A stretch of 23,830 nucleotides of DNA from Circinella minor (GCA_016758965.1 JAEPRB010000415.1:1-23830); one strand, 5' to 3'. Positions 10,628 through 20,604 are shown, counted from the first letter of the stretch. A program made the numbers and translations. Notes: a model not told the origin generated them from the sequence alone.

Positions 10628-11026
10628 CATCATATTGATAATCTATATACCATTTATATCTTTATATTGAATAATAATTAACATATTTACTATTTATGTT
10701 TTAATCTTTTTTTCTCCAAAAATCATAGTAATATATTTTTATCAATAAAAAAAATAAAAAAATCGAATTGATTATTTTTCTTGTCAGGATAAACTACTTT
10801 TTCTTTTCTATTAATCTGTTATGCAGATGAGGTGTATATATGTGCGAATGTGTCAGGGGGAGAGAAAAAAAAATTAAGAAATAACAAAAATGACAATTTG
10901 TGTGTACTTGTGTGTGTGTGTATAAAAAAAATAAGTGAAAAATGCTATTTACAGTTGTGTTGTGTAATAATAATAATTTTTTTTTGTTTTTGTTAAAATT
11001 CTAAAAAAAAAAAAAGACTAGTATCA
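10628..11026. other. intergenic region between convergent genes
   Basis: AT-rich shared 3' region of the dioxygenase (+) and the PPR gene (-). It contains a short (GT)n run near 10905-10921, several A and T homopolymers and candidate AATAAA-like polyadenylation signals on both strands. I see no gene. Confidence 0.6.
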
Positions 11027-13681
11027 CTATTGAGATGAAAACCGTTGAGCAAGTTGATAAATTCGGTGACTCCAAATTGTAGCTGATGCAGGAGGATAGG
11101 GTAACTTTTTAAATTCTTTAAATATATCTAAAGCACCATTCATATCTTCAGCAGCCATCATGGAATAAAGTGCATAATAATACGTTCGTACTAAAAGTGA
11201 ATTAATTTCTTCATCATGATATTCTTCTTGTTCTTGTAGTTCTTCATTCATATTGTTATCATTATATAGTACTAAACGAGGTCGACAAGGTAAATTCCAT
11301 AAATCCCGAATCCAATCCAAATCACATGCTTCAAATGCGCCATGTATTAATAAATCATAAGTTGCTACATCTGGTACAGTTGATTTTTGTTGTCTCATTT
11401 CATCAAATACATTTTTTGCTGTTGGATACCAATCTTGAAGATTGACAATACCCATGAATAATGCATTATAATGAATCGTTGTTAATAATGTATCTGTTTC
11501 CTTGAGTTGTTGCCAAAATTCCCATGCTTTATCTGGAAGACCAAGTCGTGCATAAGCTGTTAATAATGCAGTATGTGCAAGATGATCTGGTTTATTGTAT
11601 TGTTGTAAAATTATATCATAACAATCTCTTGCCGCTCTAGCATGTAATTCTCGTCGAGATAAGAAAGAAGATGTTGATGATTTACGTGATGATTCTCCAT
11701 CTTGTTGCTGTTGACTAGTGTTGTCATTATTTTTTGTTGTTACATCTAAATTTCTAGCACCTGCTAAACCATGAGCTTCAATTAATAGAGTTAAGGCGGC
11801 TTGATCCAATATTCCTTCTCCTTCTTCTTCTTCTTCAACATGATTCAATGACGATGATGTTGATAAGGATGGCATTTTAGAAAGTCCACGTAATACATGA
11901 ATAGCTTGTGCAGGATTTCCATAAATGGGTGAATCAACAAACATGGTTGCAAGAATGGTATAGGTTGTCAAATTGGCGGGTATCCCTTGGTCGACCATTT
12001 CACTGAAAATGTTATATGCTTTATCATATTCAAATGATCTCGCATAACCTTGAATAACTGGAGTAAATACATGAACTGTGGGATGTAAACCAAAAGGAGA
12101 TGTTTGCATCAATCGAATTACATCATGTGCTTTTTCCATATCACCCAATTGAACATATCCAACGACCAAATGTGAAAATACAAATTCGTTTGGCATCACT
12201 CCTTTTTCAACCATGGCTCTAAATGTTTTTTCTGCCGTATACATATCTCGTTGAAGTATTGCATTTCGAATCGTAGTTGAATAAGTAATCACATCAGGAC
12301 CATCCCCTTCTTTACCAACAGATTTCAAAAGTGTAGATAACATTTCATCCATATTATTCTTGGTGGGTAATAATAAATTATTTTCCAATTTACCATAAAT
12401 ATCTAATGCAATATTTAAAGTTCGATCATTTGGCTTGACATTTTGTTTTTCCATTTCTTCAAATAGAGCTTCTACTGCTTGTAAGTGATTATTACCCATA
12501 TTACGATGAACACGACTACTACTAACACTACTGCTGCCAACATCATTATAATTTAACATAATTCGAGCGCGTGCACTCAATAACAAATTAAATGTCACCA
12601 CATCTGGTTTTAAACCATGTTTACTTGTAGCCGATTTAATAAGAGTATCCAACTTGTCCATATATCGCATTTGTTCCCGTTTATCATAATCCCATGCTTT
12701 AATACGTCGAAGATAAGCTGCTGCAAGCTTATTATAAGTGAACATTGTAATGGGTTGATCACAATAAATTTCTCTATCACGAAAAATCACTTCAGCGCGT
12801 TCAACCAAATCCATTCGATCGAAAAGTTCCAAAATAACACGAAATTCATTATCATCCCAAAAATAATCCAAAGATCGAACATGTGTTAATAAAAGTTCCA
12901 ATTGTCGTTGATAACGTCTTTGAAGTTGTTTTGCTTTGTAATGAGAGCGAATGGGTTGTTGTTGTTGTTGTTGTTGACGATAATTATTTTGTTTATTATT
13001 ATTATTATTCTCGTTATTGTTTTTTGAATTATTCTTGTTATGACTTGTTCCTTCACCACGAATTTCTGCTCGTAAGCACGCAAGAAGTTGTTGTGCAATG
13101 GCACGTGGAATACCATGTTCACGCGATGGTAAAAAGGCAATGGCTTCAAATGCTTCTAATGCTCTTGTACGATCTCCATTTTCAAGGTGGGATCGAATGG
13201 TAATGGCTGATGACATGGATTGAGGTGGTAAAACATGTTTATCGAATTTGGCACTTATATGATGTGGAATACGTCGTTGATTGTTTCTTTTTTCTAATAT
13301 TCGTTCGACATTATTTAAAGTCGTTGTTTCGAGTTGTTGTTGTTTACTTTCTGTTATTATTTTTTTTTTAAAAAAAAAACAATTAAACGCGTTAATTGAT
13401 TTATTAATAGTTGCTATTATTTTTTTTATTTTTTTTAAAAAAATAAAAACATTAATGTTCATTAAATAATATATGTATGTACCTCGACAGGCACAACTTG
13501 AAAAAGTCCTTCGTAAAGTAGTAGTTGTAGTAGTAGTGACAGGTGAACGTGTCGTTGTTGTAATGGATAAATTTTCTAACTCATTAAGAAGAAAAAGTTG
13601 CCATTGTTGCAATAAGTGACGATGTGCATGTTTTCTTGTAATAGAATGCAGACGCCCACAGTGCAAGTGGACCATAACCAA
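11027..13681 (-). CDS. pentatricopeptide-repeat (PPR) protein, probably mitochondrial
   Basis: The frame runs from ATG at 13681 to a stop at 11027. An intron at 13351-13482 (donor GTACAT, acceptor AACAG, phase 1) is likely: it is 132 nt with no stop codon, so the unspliced frame is also open, but its translation is an atypical IK/F-rich stretch. Spliced, the protein is 840 residues. The N-terminus is rich in H, R, L, S and T with almost no acid, typical of a mitochondrial presequence. Asn- and Gln-rich low complexity follows at about 165-200. From about 265 to 800 there are many degenerate 35-residue helical hairpins, for example DVVTFNLLLSARARI, KPNDRTLNIALDIYG, DVITYSTTIRNAILQ and PNEFVFSHLVVGYVQLG. 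PPR proteins bind single-stranded RNA and act in organelle RNA processing, stability or translation. The specific RNA target is unknown. Confidence 0.9.
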   Translation of the reverse strand: MVMVHLHCGRLHSITRKHAHRHLLQQWQLFLLNELENLSITTTTRSPVTTTTTTTLRRTFSSCACRGTYIYYLMNINVFIFLKKIKKIIATINKSINAFNCFFFKKKIITESKQQQLETTTLNNVERILEKRNNQRRIPHHISAKFDKHVLPPQSMSSAITIRSHLENGDRTRALEAFEAIAFLPSREHGIPRAIAQQLLACLRAEIRGEGTSHNKNNSKNNNENNNNNKQNNYRQQQQQQQPIRSHYKAKQLQRRYQRQLELLLTHVRSLDYFWDDNEFRVILELFDRMDLVERAEVIFRDREIYCDQPITMFTYNKLAAAYLRRIKAWDYDKREQMRYMDKLDTLIKSATSKHGLKPDVVTFNLLLSARARIMLNYNDVGSSSVSSSRVHRNMGNNHLQAVEALFEEMEKQNVKPNDRTLNIALDIYGKLENNLLLPTKNNMDEMLSTLLKSVGKEGDGPDVITYSTTIRNAILQRDMYTAEKTFRAMVEKGVMPNEFVFSHLVVGYVQLGDMEKAHDVIRLMQTSPFGLHPTVHVFTPVIQGYARSFEYDKAYNIFSEMVDQGIPANLTTYTILATMFVDSPIYGNPAQAIHVLRGLSKMPSLSTSSSLNHVEEEEEGEGILDQAALTLLIEAHGLAGARNLDVTTKNNDNTSQQQQDGESSRKSSTSSFLSRRELHARAARDCYDIILQQYNKPDHLAHTALLTAYARLGLPDKAWEFWQQLKETDTLLTTIHYNALFMGIVNLQDWYPTAKNVFDEMRQQKSTVPDVATYDLLIHGAFEACDLDWIRDLWNLPCRPRLVLYNDNNMNEELQEQEEYHDEEINSLLVRTYYYALYSMMAAEDMNGALDIFKEFKKLPYPPASATIWSHRIYQLAQRFSSQ

Positions 13682-14631
13682 AGGTTGTTTTTTTTTAGTA
13701 AGTTGTTATTTTTTTTGTTTGTACTTAAAAAAAAACTGAACGAGGTAGTTATTATTTTGATTTTTGAAGCTGAGATTTAAAAAAAAGTAGCTTTTTTTCC
13801 TTTCGCGTTGCCCCCCCCTCGCTCTTCTTCACCCATGGATGAAGGCTTGTTACTTTAATAATGTAAAAAGAAAAAAAAAATATCACAAAGACTTTTCATC
13901 CCTCATTCAAATAAAAATTAAAAGTTTTAAATAGTTTAATTGTATTTTTTTTCTTATCATAATTTAAAAAGTCGATATAAAAAAAACCGCGCAATTATCT
14001 TTTGAATAGTAAGGTAGTGATATAAAAAAATTAGGTCATTCTCGAAACACAATGAATGTTAAAAAAGTGGCGCGATTTTTTTTTTTTTTTTTTTGGGATA
14101 CACCAAACTTTTGACGCTGCTCGTTATCCTTGACAACGTCTTTTTTCATTTTCTAATTTTTTTAATGTAATATGTATCTAAAAACGATGGCATTGTAAAT
14201 CAACTCATCTTCCTTTCTTATTTCTTATTTTTCAAGGATACGTAGCAAGAAATCGTTTATTTTGGACCTTTTTTTATAATTTTTTTTCGCTAATCTATAT
14301 AATCATGGAAAAAAAAAAAGATCCAACATTTTGTTACCATGGATAAAATGCATAATCACTATGGTAAAGTTTTTGCGGATTTTTGTGTGATGAACAACAC
14401 AGTAAAATGATTATCTAACAATTCCCCACAACATAAATCACTTATTATTTACATACACATATGTGTGTGTGACAAATAAAAACTGGAAAAGTATTTCAAA
14501 AATGTAATAAAACGCGATTACTTGAACTACGTACTAAATTACCCGTTTTTTTTTTTAGTATGTCTCAATATTTTATAATTTATATTTCGTGGTGTAACTC
14601 AATTTAATGTTTAAAAATAATGTATTGTTTT
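13682..14631. other. upstream region of the PPR gene, no gene recognised
   Basis: AT-rich with unusually long homopolymers, including about 18 T near 14077-14094 and a C run at 13811-13818. It should hold the PPR promoter (reading leftward). I see no coding or RNA feature. Confidence 0.5.
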
Positions 14632-16112
14632 TCAAAAAAAAAATATTTTTTTTATTGAAAAGTTCATATGTATAAATTTCAAGTGACACAACGAATTATA
14701 AGCGGAAGCCGCAAACTTATTAAATTCCTGTTTTCTAGAGACAGTCAGTAAAACAAAAGGGTAAATAATAATAAATTGATACTCTAGATGAGGGGTGGTG
14801 GAGATAAAATGAGTGGGTATAATAGACATTGTCAGGTGGACCATTACAGTTAGTATGCGACTAAAAGGAAGTGTAAGAGCACACTGTGAGATGTTCTCAG
14901 ATGTCATTATTCAATCCAAATCGATGAAAATGGCGGGCGTGGTTGACAACCTTGTCATTGGAATTATAAGGACAGCGGGTAAAAGTGACGGATCATGAAT
15001 CATTGGAGCTGGTTCACTATCTATATATATTGTATAAAAGTTGGTGGCAATAATGTTAGTTCCCATAATATAAATATTTATTAACAATAAAAAGTGCTTG
15101 TGCTGATGGGAAAAAAATATTAATAAATTATAATTTACCAATTCGTTTAAATATCTTATTATCTATTTCCTTTCGATAAATCGTAGTTTTTATTTGATAC
15201 AATATATCATGGAAGTGGAGATGTAGCTGTTGAGTAAAAGGTGGCGGTGAAAGAGTTGACGCCGTAAATGTGGGAGGAAAAGGAATCGTATGTATTTGTT
15301 TGTTGATTTGACCATGGGATTTGATGTTGAATAGCTAACTGATATTGTCACTGGAATTATATTTGTTGTAGTACGTAGTTGAAGAAGAAGATGCAGAAGG
15401 TGTTGGGTGAGAATTATATGATTCAAAAGAAGTAGTAGAATTATTAGATAAAATAACATTGAAACTCTCTATTCCACGTTGGATTGATACTTTTGCCGGT
15501 GGTGGAGGAAGAAATGGTGAATGTTGAAATAAGGTGACCTACGTGGATACCAAAAAGGTTGATGGTGGTGATTATGAACATAAGCTGCTGCTGCTTCTTG
15601 TTTTTTCTCGCATTATTGCACGTTTATGTATACCATTTTCACTTTAACTTTTGTTTTGAACCAAATTTGAATGATACGTACGTATCGTTCAGGCACTTCA
15701 TTTTTTTTCGTGCTAATTGTTTACGCATCTTACTGCTTGGTGTTGCACTCATGGCAAAAAGTTTCTTCTAGAATGGTAAGTTGCGAAGACCTTACGCGAG
15801 TACGTTTTTTTTTGGGCTGTTGTTGAGATTGTTGTTCCTGGTGGTAATAATGTTGTTGAGAAGGAACATTAGTGATCGCGGTTAAAAGTAAAGTTTGATT
15901 CGTTTTCTGTTTTTTTTCACAGTAGAAAAAAAAAGAGTAAGTAAAAGAAAAGCTAATAGTAGACAGAAGGATTTATTTTAAGAAGGAAAAGAGATTTACA
16001 GTACCTTTATTGTTTGATCTGATCGACTTTTGGTTTGCTTAATTTCAAGCCCATAAAAATCATTGTTAAAGCGAAATAAAAGAGGTTGTGAAAAATTGTT
16101 CAAATTCAACAT
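14632..16112 (-). pseudogene. homeobox gene relic with several frameshifts
   Basis: A first exon reads MLNLNNFSQPLLF through KSRSDQTIK (16112-16005), then an intron (15907-16004), then Gln-rich sequence into a homeodomain starting PKKKRTRVRSSQLTILEETF (from about 15816). The expected continuation AMSATPSSKMRKQLARK is present only after dropping one base in the five-base run at 15756-15760. The recognition helix is recognisable as IQIWF (about 15660-15674) but is preceded by an expanded TACGTACGTA and followed by KTKVKVK instead of the usual QNRRAKVK, so the invariant Asn is lost. Further shifts are needed before QEAAAAYVHNHHH (about 15600-15562) and before PFLPPPPAKVSIQRG, and a TAG lies at 15335-15337. 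A probable C-terminal block TSENISQCALTLPFSRI is at 14907-14854. Homeobox proteins are DNA-binding regulators; this copy is almost surely dead. Confidence 0.75.
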
Positions 16113-16191
16113 ACGTAAATGAAATTAACGGGGTCCTATTGTACAGTGGACCCACCGACTCTGTGTGTGATAACTATATATCAGAGTTGTT

Positions 16192-17528
16192 CTATCGTAC
16201 ATACCCTGAGCACTCCATCATCACACGTTCGACTTTGTCCTTGCAGCTGAATCCAATTCCATCCAGAAGTTTGCGTTGACTTTCGGAAAGGCAAAGCATA
16301 AGTTGTTTGTTAGATGGGGAGCCTTTTTTACACCTATATACAAAAAAAAATATATAAATATAATCATAAACGCTTGAACAGAAATATCATTTTATCATTT
16401 TCTTACCAAATAAAAGATAATAGTTGTGTCGATGCACTGAAATACTTGAAAATTGGGATTACATATTCAGCAAAGGGAGTACGCTCATTTGGAAGTAAGA
16501 TATAGGATGGCTTGGTACAGTTTGCGTGATAGTCGGAGAGTATGTAGCGGAGGAGTCGGATATTTTGTTTTTCATCATCATTATCTTCAACATTAGCTTT
16601 GATCTCATCAATGCGATCCATTAGCTCATTCAAAGAACCATCCAGGCAAATTTCTAAAAGGTCAAATGTACGACTCTTTTTTCTAAAGCAGTGAAGAACT
16701 CGCTGTTCCTCCATGTTCACTTCATATTCTTGCCGAGTACACTCCAAGATGTCATCGTCAGAGTGGGGACTGATTACCGTCACAAATAAGTCTTTTAGCT
16801 TTTCAGCATCATCGTCATTGATTCTTCGTTTGTTAGTCGAGATTGATGGTGTTATGTTAGGAAGATGGAAGTTGTAGTTTTTTTTTTGGCCTTTTTGAGG
16901 AGGAGTGAGGTGGTAGGATTACTTGGGCCTAATACATATAAAATTATATTAGCAACTTGATGATTAAAGCTTGCATTTACAAGTTATAATTTACCAACTT
17001 CAATCTCATCGCGGTCTTTGTTTTTTCGTTTACGTCCTAATTAGTAGTGTTAGGGATTAAATAGTTAGTCAATCTTGACCCACAGCACCACTTATCAGAT
17101 CCTAAAAACTTACGGAGCTTTTTTGATATATATTTTTGGTGATGTTGCTACAATTATTGTAGTTATCATTGACTGAGTCGGCAATGATATTTTGTTGTTG
17201 TTGAGAAGATTGTTGATTTTTCATTTGTTTTACATAAAACTATCAACACAATAATAGGGAGAAGAATATATGAGTTTAAATAATTATGGTGTTGAGATGT
17301 ATGCCAACTTACGTCCAGATCCGAGGGTATTGATTTCACTGGCTCTTCAAAAGCCATTTTACTTTGTCTAATCAACGTGAGATCGGTTGCCATGATTTGA
17401 CAAATTGTTTCTGATGGTAAATTTAGTTTACTTTGGTAACTACCGAATGCTTCTCGGAAATTCCATTTTCGTGGAGTAACTTTGTAAAAATAGTCCTTTC
17501 CAGAATCTGATACTTTGGTTGTAGTCAT
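16192..17528 (-). pseudogene. copy A of a duplicated five-exon gene of unknown function, one-base frameshift
   Basis: Exons 17313-17528, 17114-17239, 16995-17036, 16407-16928 and 16192-16333 join in consistent phase with good GTAAGT-like donors and a TACTAATTAG branch/acceptor. The second intron acceptor, the third exon and the fourth exon all keep phase 0. The one problem is a run of ten A (coding strand) at 16878-16887: copy B has nine. With nine the frame continues KNYNFHLPNITPS into the long conserved block FVTVISPHSDDD, DRIDEIKANVEDNDDEKQNI, NERTPFAEYVIPIFKYFSAS, then WCKKGSPS and DGIGFSCKDKVERVMMECSG. With ten, translation stops after about 151 residues. The open version would be 348 residues. 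I know this only as the kind of lineage-specific hypothetical family seen in Mucoromycota. The protein stops soon after ECSG and may be C-terminally truncated. Function unknown. Confidence 0.7.
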
Positions 17529-18049
17529 GGTAACGAAAAAATTTTAGAAAAAAAAAAAAAAAAACGAAAAAGAGGAACAGCAAGCAAAAGTCGTGCCATT
17601 GGCCATGCCTTACTATCTAGTGTTTACTTGTTAAACCCGTACTCGTTAAACCGGTTTTTCGCTAAACCGGTACAGGTCCTCACATTTTTAGAGAACCTGT
17701 TTAAGGAGTAATCACTGTATGATGGTTACGAACATTCCGAATATGATTATTTCAAAATAACTTATCTTAAAATAAACACTTTTTTCTTCATCTTTTTCTT
17801 TTCTAATAACGCGTTGTCAGTATTTTATGGTTTTTACGTATTTACTATTACATCTATATTATTTTTACTTTTCCTGGGAAATAACTATATTGATTCATAA
17901 TCAACTTTCACATTACTTATAATTTTTATTCCTATCCCCAGCTTTGATAATTACTGTATATATAATATAAATGTACAGTATAATTACTTCTAATTTGTAA
18001 TGTAATTTGGAGAAGTTGGGTAAGTTAATTCATTATCATACTACCAAAA
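17529..18049. other. upstream region of copy A, no gene recognised
   Basis: Directly upstream of the copy A start is a 17-base A run, then a cluster of related sites TTAAACCCGT (17631-17640), GTTAAACCGGT (17645-17655) and CTAAACCGGT (17662-17671). The rest is AT-rich. A possible short exon ending TTGGAGAAGTTGG before GTAAGT at about 18020 could belong to the fragment that follows. Confidence 0.5.
17631..17671. promoter_or_regulatory. three tandem TAAACCSGT sites upstream of copy A
   Basis: Three copies of TAAACC(C/G)GT within 41 bp, about 100-140 bp upstream of the copy A start codon. The two right-hand copies contain the palindrome ACCGGT. Close spacing and position suggest a promoter element, but no factor is known to me. 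The corresponding upstream region of copy B lacks them. Confidence 0.35.
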
Positions 18050-18182
18050 CAAAAAGAAAAACTACTCAAAGCAGCATCATTGTATGTTGGAAAATTTTAT
18101 TTATGCAAAGGTAAACTTGCAGGTCAGGGTAGTATGCTAGGATCAATGGCACGAGCAAACACAGTACGGCTTTTAGTACCTG
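18050..18182 (+). pseudogene. coding-like terminal exon, unknown family
   Basis: A frame reads LLKAASLYVGKFYLCKGK then LAGQGSMLGSMARANTVRLL and VPAHPE before TAA at about 18180-18182. Its composition is clearly protein-like compared with surrounding frames. It could be preceded by an intron with donor GTAAGT near 18019 and acceptor AAAAAG near 18052, which would put LEKLEKLLKAAS in frame. No start or larger gene body is visible, so it is probably the 3' remnant of a gene whose front is missing. I do not recognise the family. Confidence 0.3.
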
Positions 18183-18213
18183 CCCATCCGGAGTAAAACT
18201 TATCTTCAGAAAT

Positions 18214-18404
18214 ATAAGATATGAAACGAGATATAGAATAGAGTAATAATACAGAAATAATATATAATATATAGTCCTTTATTTTGATGAAATTTATATA
18301 TTTCTAGTGATTATATTTCCTGGTAATTAATGATAACTTGGAATTTTATAATCTTTTATAACTTGGCATTATATAATAATGGTGGATTCCTATTGGGTGG
18401 ATAT
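18214..18404. mobile_element. damaged second copy of the LTR, reverse orientation
   Basis: Read in reverse complement this matches the solo LTR at 9160-9411. Shared blocks on the + strand include GAGTAATAATACAG (18241-18254), ATATATTTCTAGTGATTATA (about 18296-18315) and ATAACTTGGCATTATATAAT with ATGGTGGATTC following (18359-18390). About 40 bp of the interior are missing, both terminal dinucleotides are lost, and no target duplication can be seen. It is an old, decayed LTR of the same family. Confidence 0.6.
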
Positions 18405-18429
18405 GGCTCTGTATATTTGCCACCAATAA

Positions 18430-19439
18430 TGACGTCAGCAATTCATATAAATGTCCGTCACTGTGCTCATTCTTTCCTTGTGAAAGTACGCTGGTGGTCT
18501 GTACTATTCTTCCTGTCTCCTTATTACATCTTCGTCATTTCCTGCTCTTGACTTGCCCTTGCAACTTCTTTTTTTAAGCTGCTAGGGGTTGGCACATCCA
18601 AAATTAGGACATCTTCTTATGGGAATAATTTGGTTTATTATACCAGCACACTCGATCAATCTCTTGCTCTCAGGTGATGTTAATAAAAAAAAATTATGAT
18701 GATGAATGTATAGTAGTTTATTCACTTTTTTTCTATCCTCATTTTTAGGAACTTCTCACAATGAGTTTGTACTCTCTGGTTGGTTGAGTGTCATGGTTAC
18801 AGTCTGCCATATAGCTCATGAGTTGACTCCGTATTCTTGGTTTTATTGTACTCTTGACCCATGACCTCAGGTAATGTCGCTGTGTATTTTGCATCTTCAT
18901 TCTTCCTTGTGGAAGTACGCTGGTGGTCTGTGACAGTGGAATACTATTCTTCCTGTCTCCTTAGTACATATTCAACATTTCCTGCTCTTGACTTGCCCTT
19001 TCAACTTCTTTTTTTTTTTGTAAGTTGCCAGGGGTTGGTACATCCAAAATTCGGATATATTCTCATGGGAATAATTTGGTTGATTATACCAACACACTCG
19101 ATCAATCTCTTGCTCTCAGGTGATGTTAATAAAAAAAATTTATGATGATGAATGTATAGTAGTTTATTCACTTTTTTTCTATCCTCATTTTTAGGAACTT
19201 CTCACAATGCGCACTTACACTAGTTTGGCTTCTTTTCTAGGTGGATGCTAACGGACAATGACCCAACTGACAATGTAATTTTATACTTGACACCACAAAT
19301 TCACCATTATCTTATCTAGATTATTATTATTTATTCCCTTATTTTGCTGTTTATCTTTAGAAAGCACAAATGTAGATTAGCTGTAGCAGTTGGTTTACAT
19401 ATTCCCTTAGTATTTCGATATATTAATAAGAACTTCTAA
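18430..19439 (+). pseudogene. tandemly duplicated fragments resembling the homeobox-gene C-terminal region
   Basis: Two direct repeats (about 18430-18764 and 18860-19209) share exon-like and intron-like sequence. In the same frame they read VGTSKIRTSSYGNNLVYYTS and VGTSKIRIYSHGNNLVDYTN, both followed by TLDQSLALR and a 75-nt intron (18674-18748 and 19120-19194) with matched sites. After the second copy comes NFSQCALTL, closely matching ISQCALTL of the homeobox relic, also at DNA level. Then DNDPTDNVILYLT (from 19254) matches the relic's GPPDNVYYT, and an exon after TTTAG at 19360 ends LAVAVGLHIPLVFRY. So these look like pieces of a homeobox-protein C-terminal domain in broken order. Another frame of each repeat encodes hydrophobic runs, which I regard as secondary. 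The first copy meets a stop (NFSQ then TGA). Confidence 0.45.
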
Positions 19440-19525
19440 TTAAAATTGATTTGTACATTTAACTGTGCGACATTTTTTTTTTTGATTATATTTTTGTAAG
19501 AAGCGATAGCATAGAAAAAAACTTT

Positions 19526-19940
19526 TTGCGCAACCCAATAGACTGCAGCACTAGAAGCATTTTATTTTAAAGTTACACTTAATACTTGTGATGGATGATA
19601 TAAAAGAACTTTGGGGAATCAATTTTAAAAATATACATGAGAACTTCTCTACATAATACCTAGAATTTACAATTATATTATATGTATAGCATGAATAAAT
19701 ACTCCTTGTATAGTGTCATAGAAACACTTTATGAACATAACTATTTGCTACAAAGTGTGGTTTTTACATGGAGCATGTGATTCAGCAACTATAATATATA
19801 AACATCCGCCCCAACCTATATACCTATTAACACTATATATTGATTAACACCGTAAATTATTCCCAGAGGAAACGATATATTTTTATAACACCATGATCAA
19901 TGCGAAAATCAAGAAATGGCGAGTTCAAGTATTACCATTC
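19526..19940. repeat. left long terminal inverted repeat
   Basis: Imperfect reverse complement of 22881-23322. Similarity fades to the left of TTGCGCAAC at 19526 and to the right of about 19940. The two arms differ by many substitutions and small indels, so the duplication is not recent. Confidence 0.75.
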
Positions 19941-20604
19941 TGTTGTAGTCTTTAAGGGTGTTAATAATTATAAATATAAAAATGAATTACTGATGTTATC
20001 AAAGAACTACTGTTTAATTATATGAGAAGAGAAGGGTTTATATATCTTTTTGATATCGGAATAATTCGTATAATAATAATCATGTTATAATATATGGTGT
20101 CATAATAATTGTAAGGTGATAGTATTTTGTTACAAAGAATAATAGTGCTATGATAATGTTTTGTTATGATAACAACATAATATTTATAAAGTGATTTTGT
20201 TATCATAATAATAAATTGTGTTCTGAGTTAATGAGATCATTACACATTCCCTCCCATTGTTGACATCTCTCTCTCACATATACACGATAAAATGTTTATT
20301 GTTATCATAATATGATCTGACTAGAATATATATCAATTAACTTACGCCTTTTGAAGGTGTTGCACGTTTTTAATAAAAATGAGAGTAACATCTTACAAAA
20401 AAAAAATAACTTCAATAGATAAATGTATATACATAGATCAATTTTCCAAAAAAAAAAAAAAAAATTGAAATATGATCAAGTGGAGCAGAGACTAACTAGT
20501 AGGTACATCTAATCTAGATTGGTTCTCTCTAAAGGGAGACAGTGAATAAGAGGTAATTAATAATAATGAATTTGTGGCATCAAGTTTAACATTTCAATCA
20601 GCAT
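19941..20604. other. interior of the long-TIR segment, no gene recognised
   Basis: AT-rich sequence rich in TTATAATAAT-like runs, with two long A runs near 20398 and 20448. A 62-codon minus-strand open frame at 20018-20206 is made only of Y, I, K, N and S, and is compositional noise. Confidence 0.5.

Noticed and set aside
12617..13203. Open frames on the + strand opposite the PPR gene, and 12886-13149 on the minus strand
   Set aside because: They are shadows of the Asn/Gln-rich part of the PPR gene, with repetitive V/Y or I/N translations.
14813..14998. Plus-strand open frame over the homeobox relic
   Set aside because: It is antisense to the conserved TSENISQCALTLPFSRI block and has no family resemblance.
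18330..18551. Membrane protein in the hydrophobic frame of the first tandem copy (also 18861-19145 in the second)
   Set aside because: The two hydrophobic frames do not stay aligned along the repeat, whereas the VGTSKIR frame is shared by both copies and leads through matched introns to the homeobox-like block. Kept only as an alternative.
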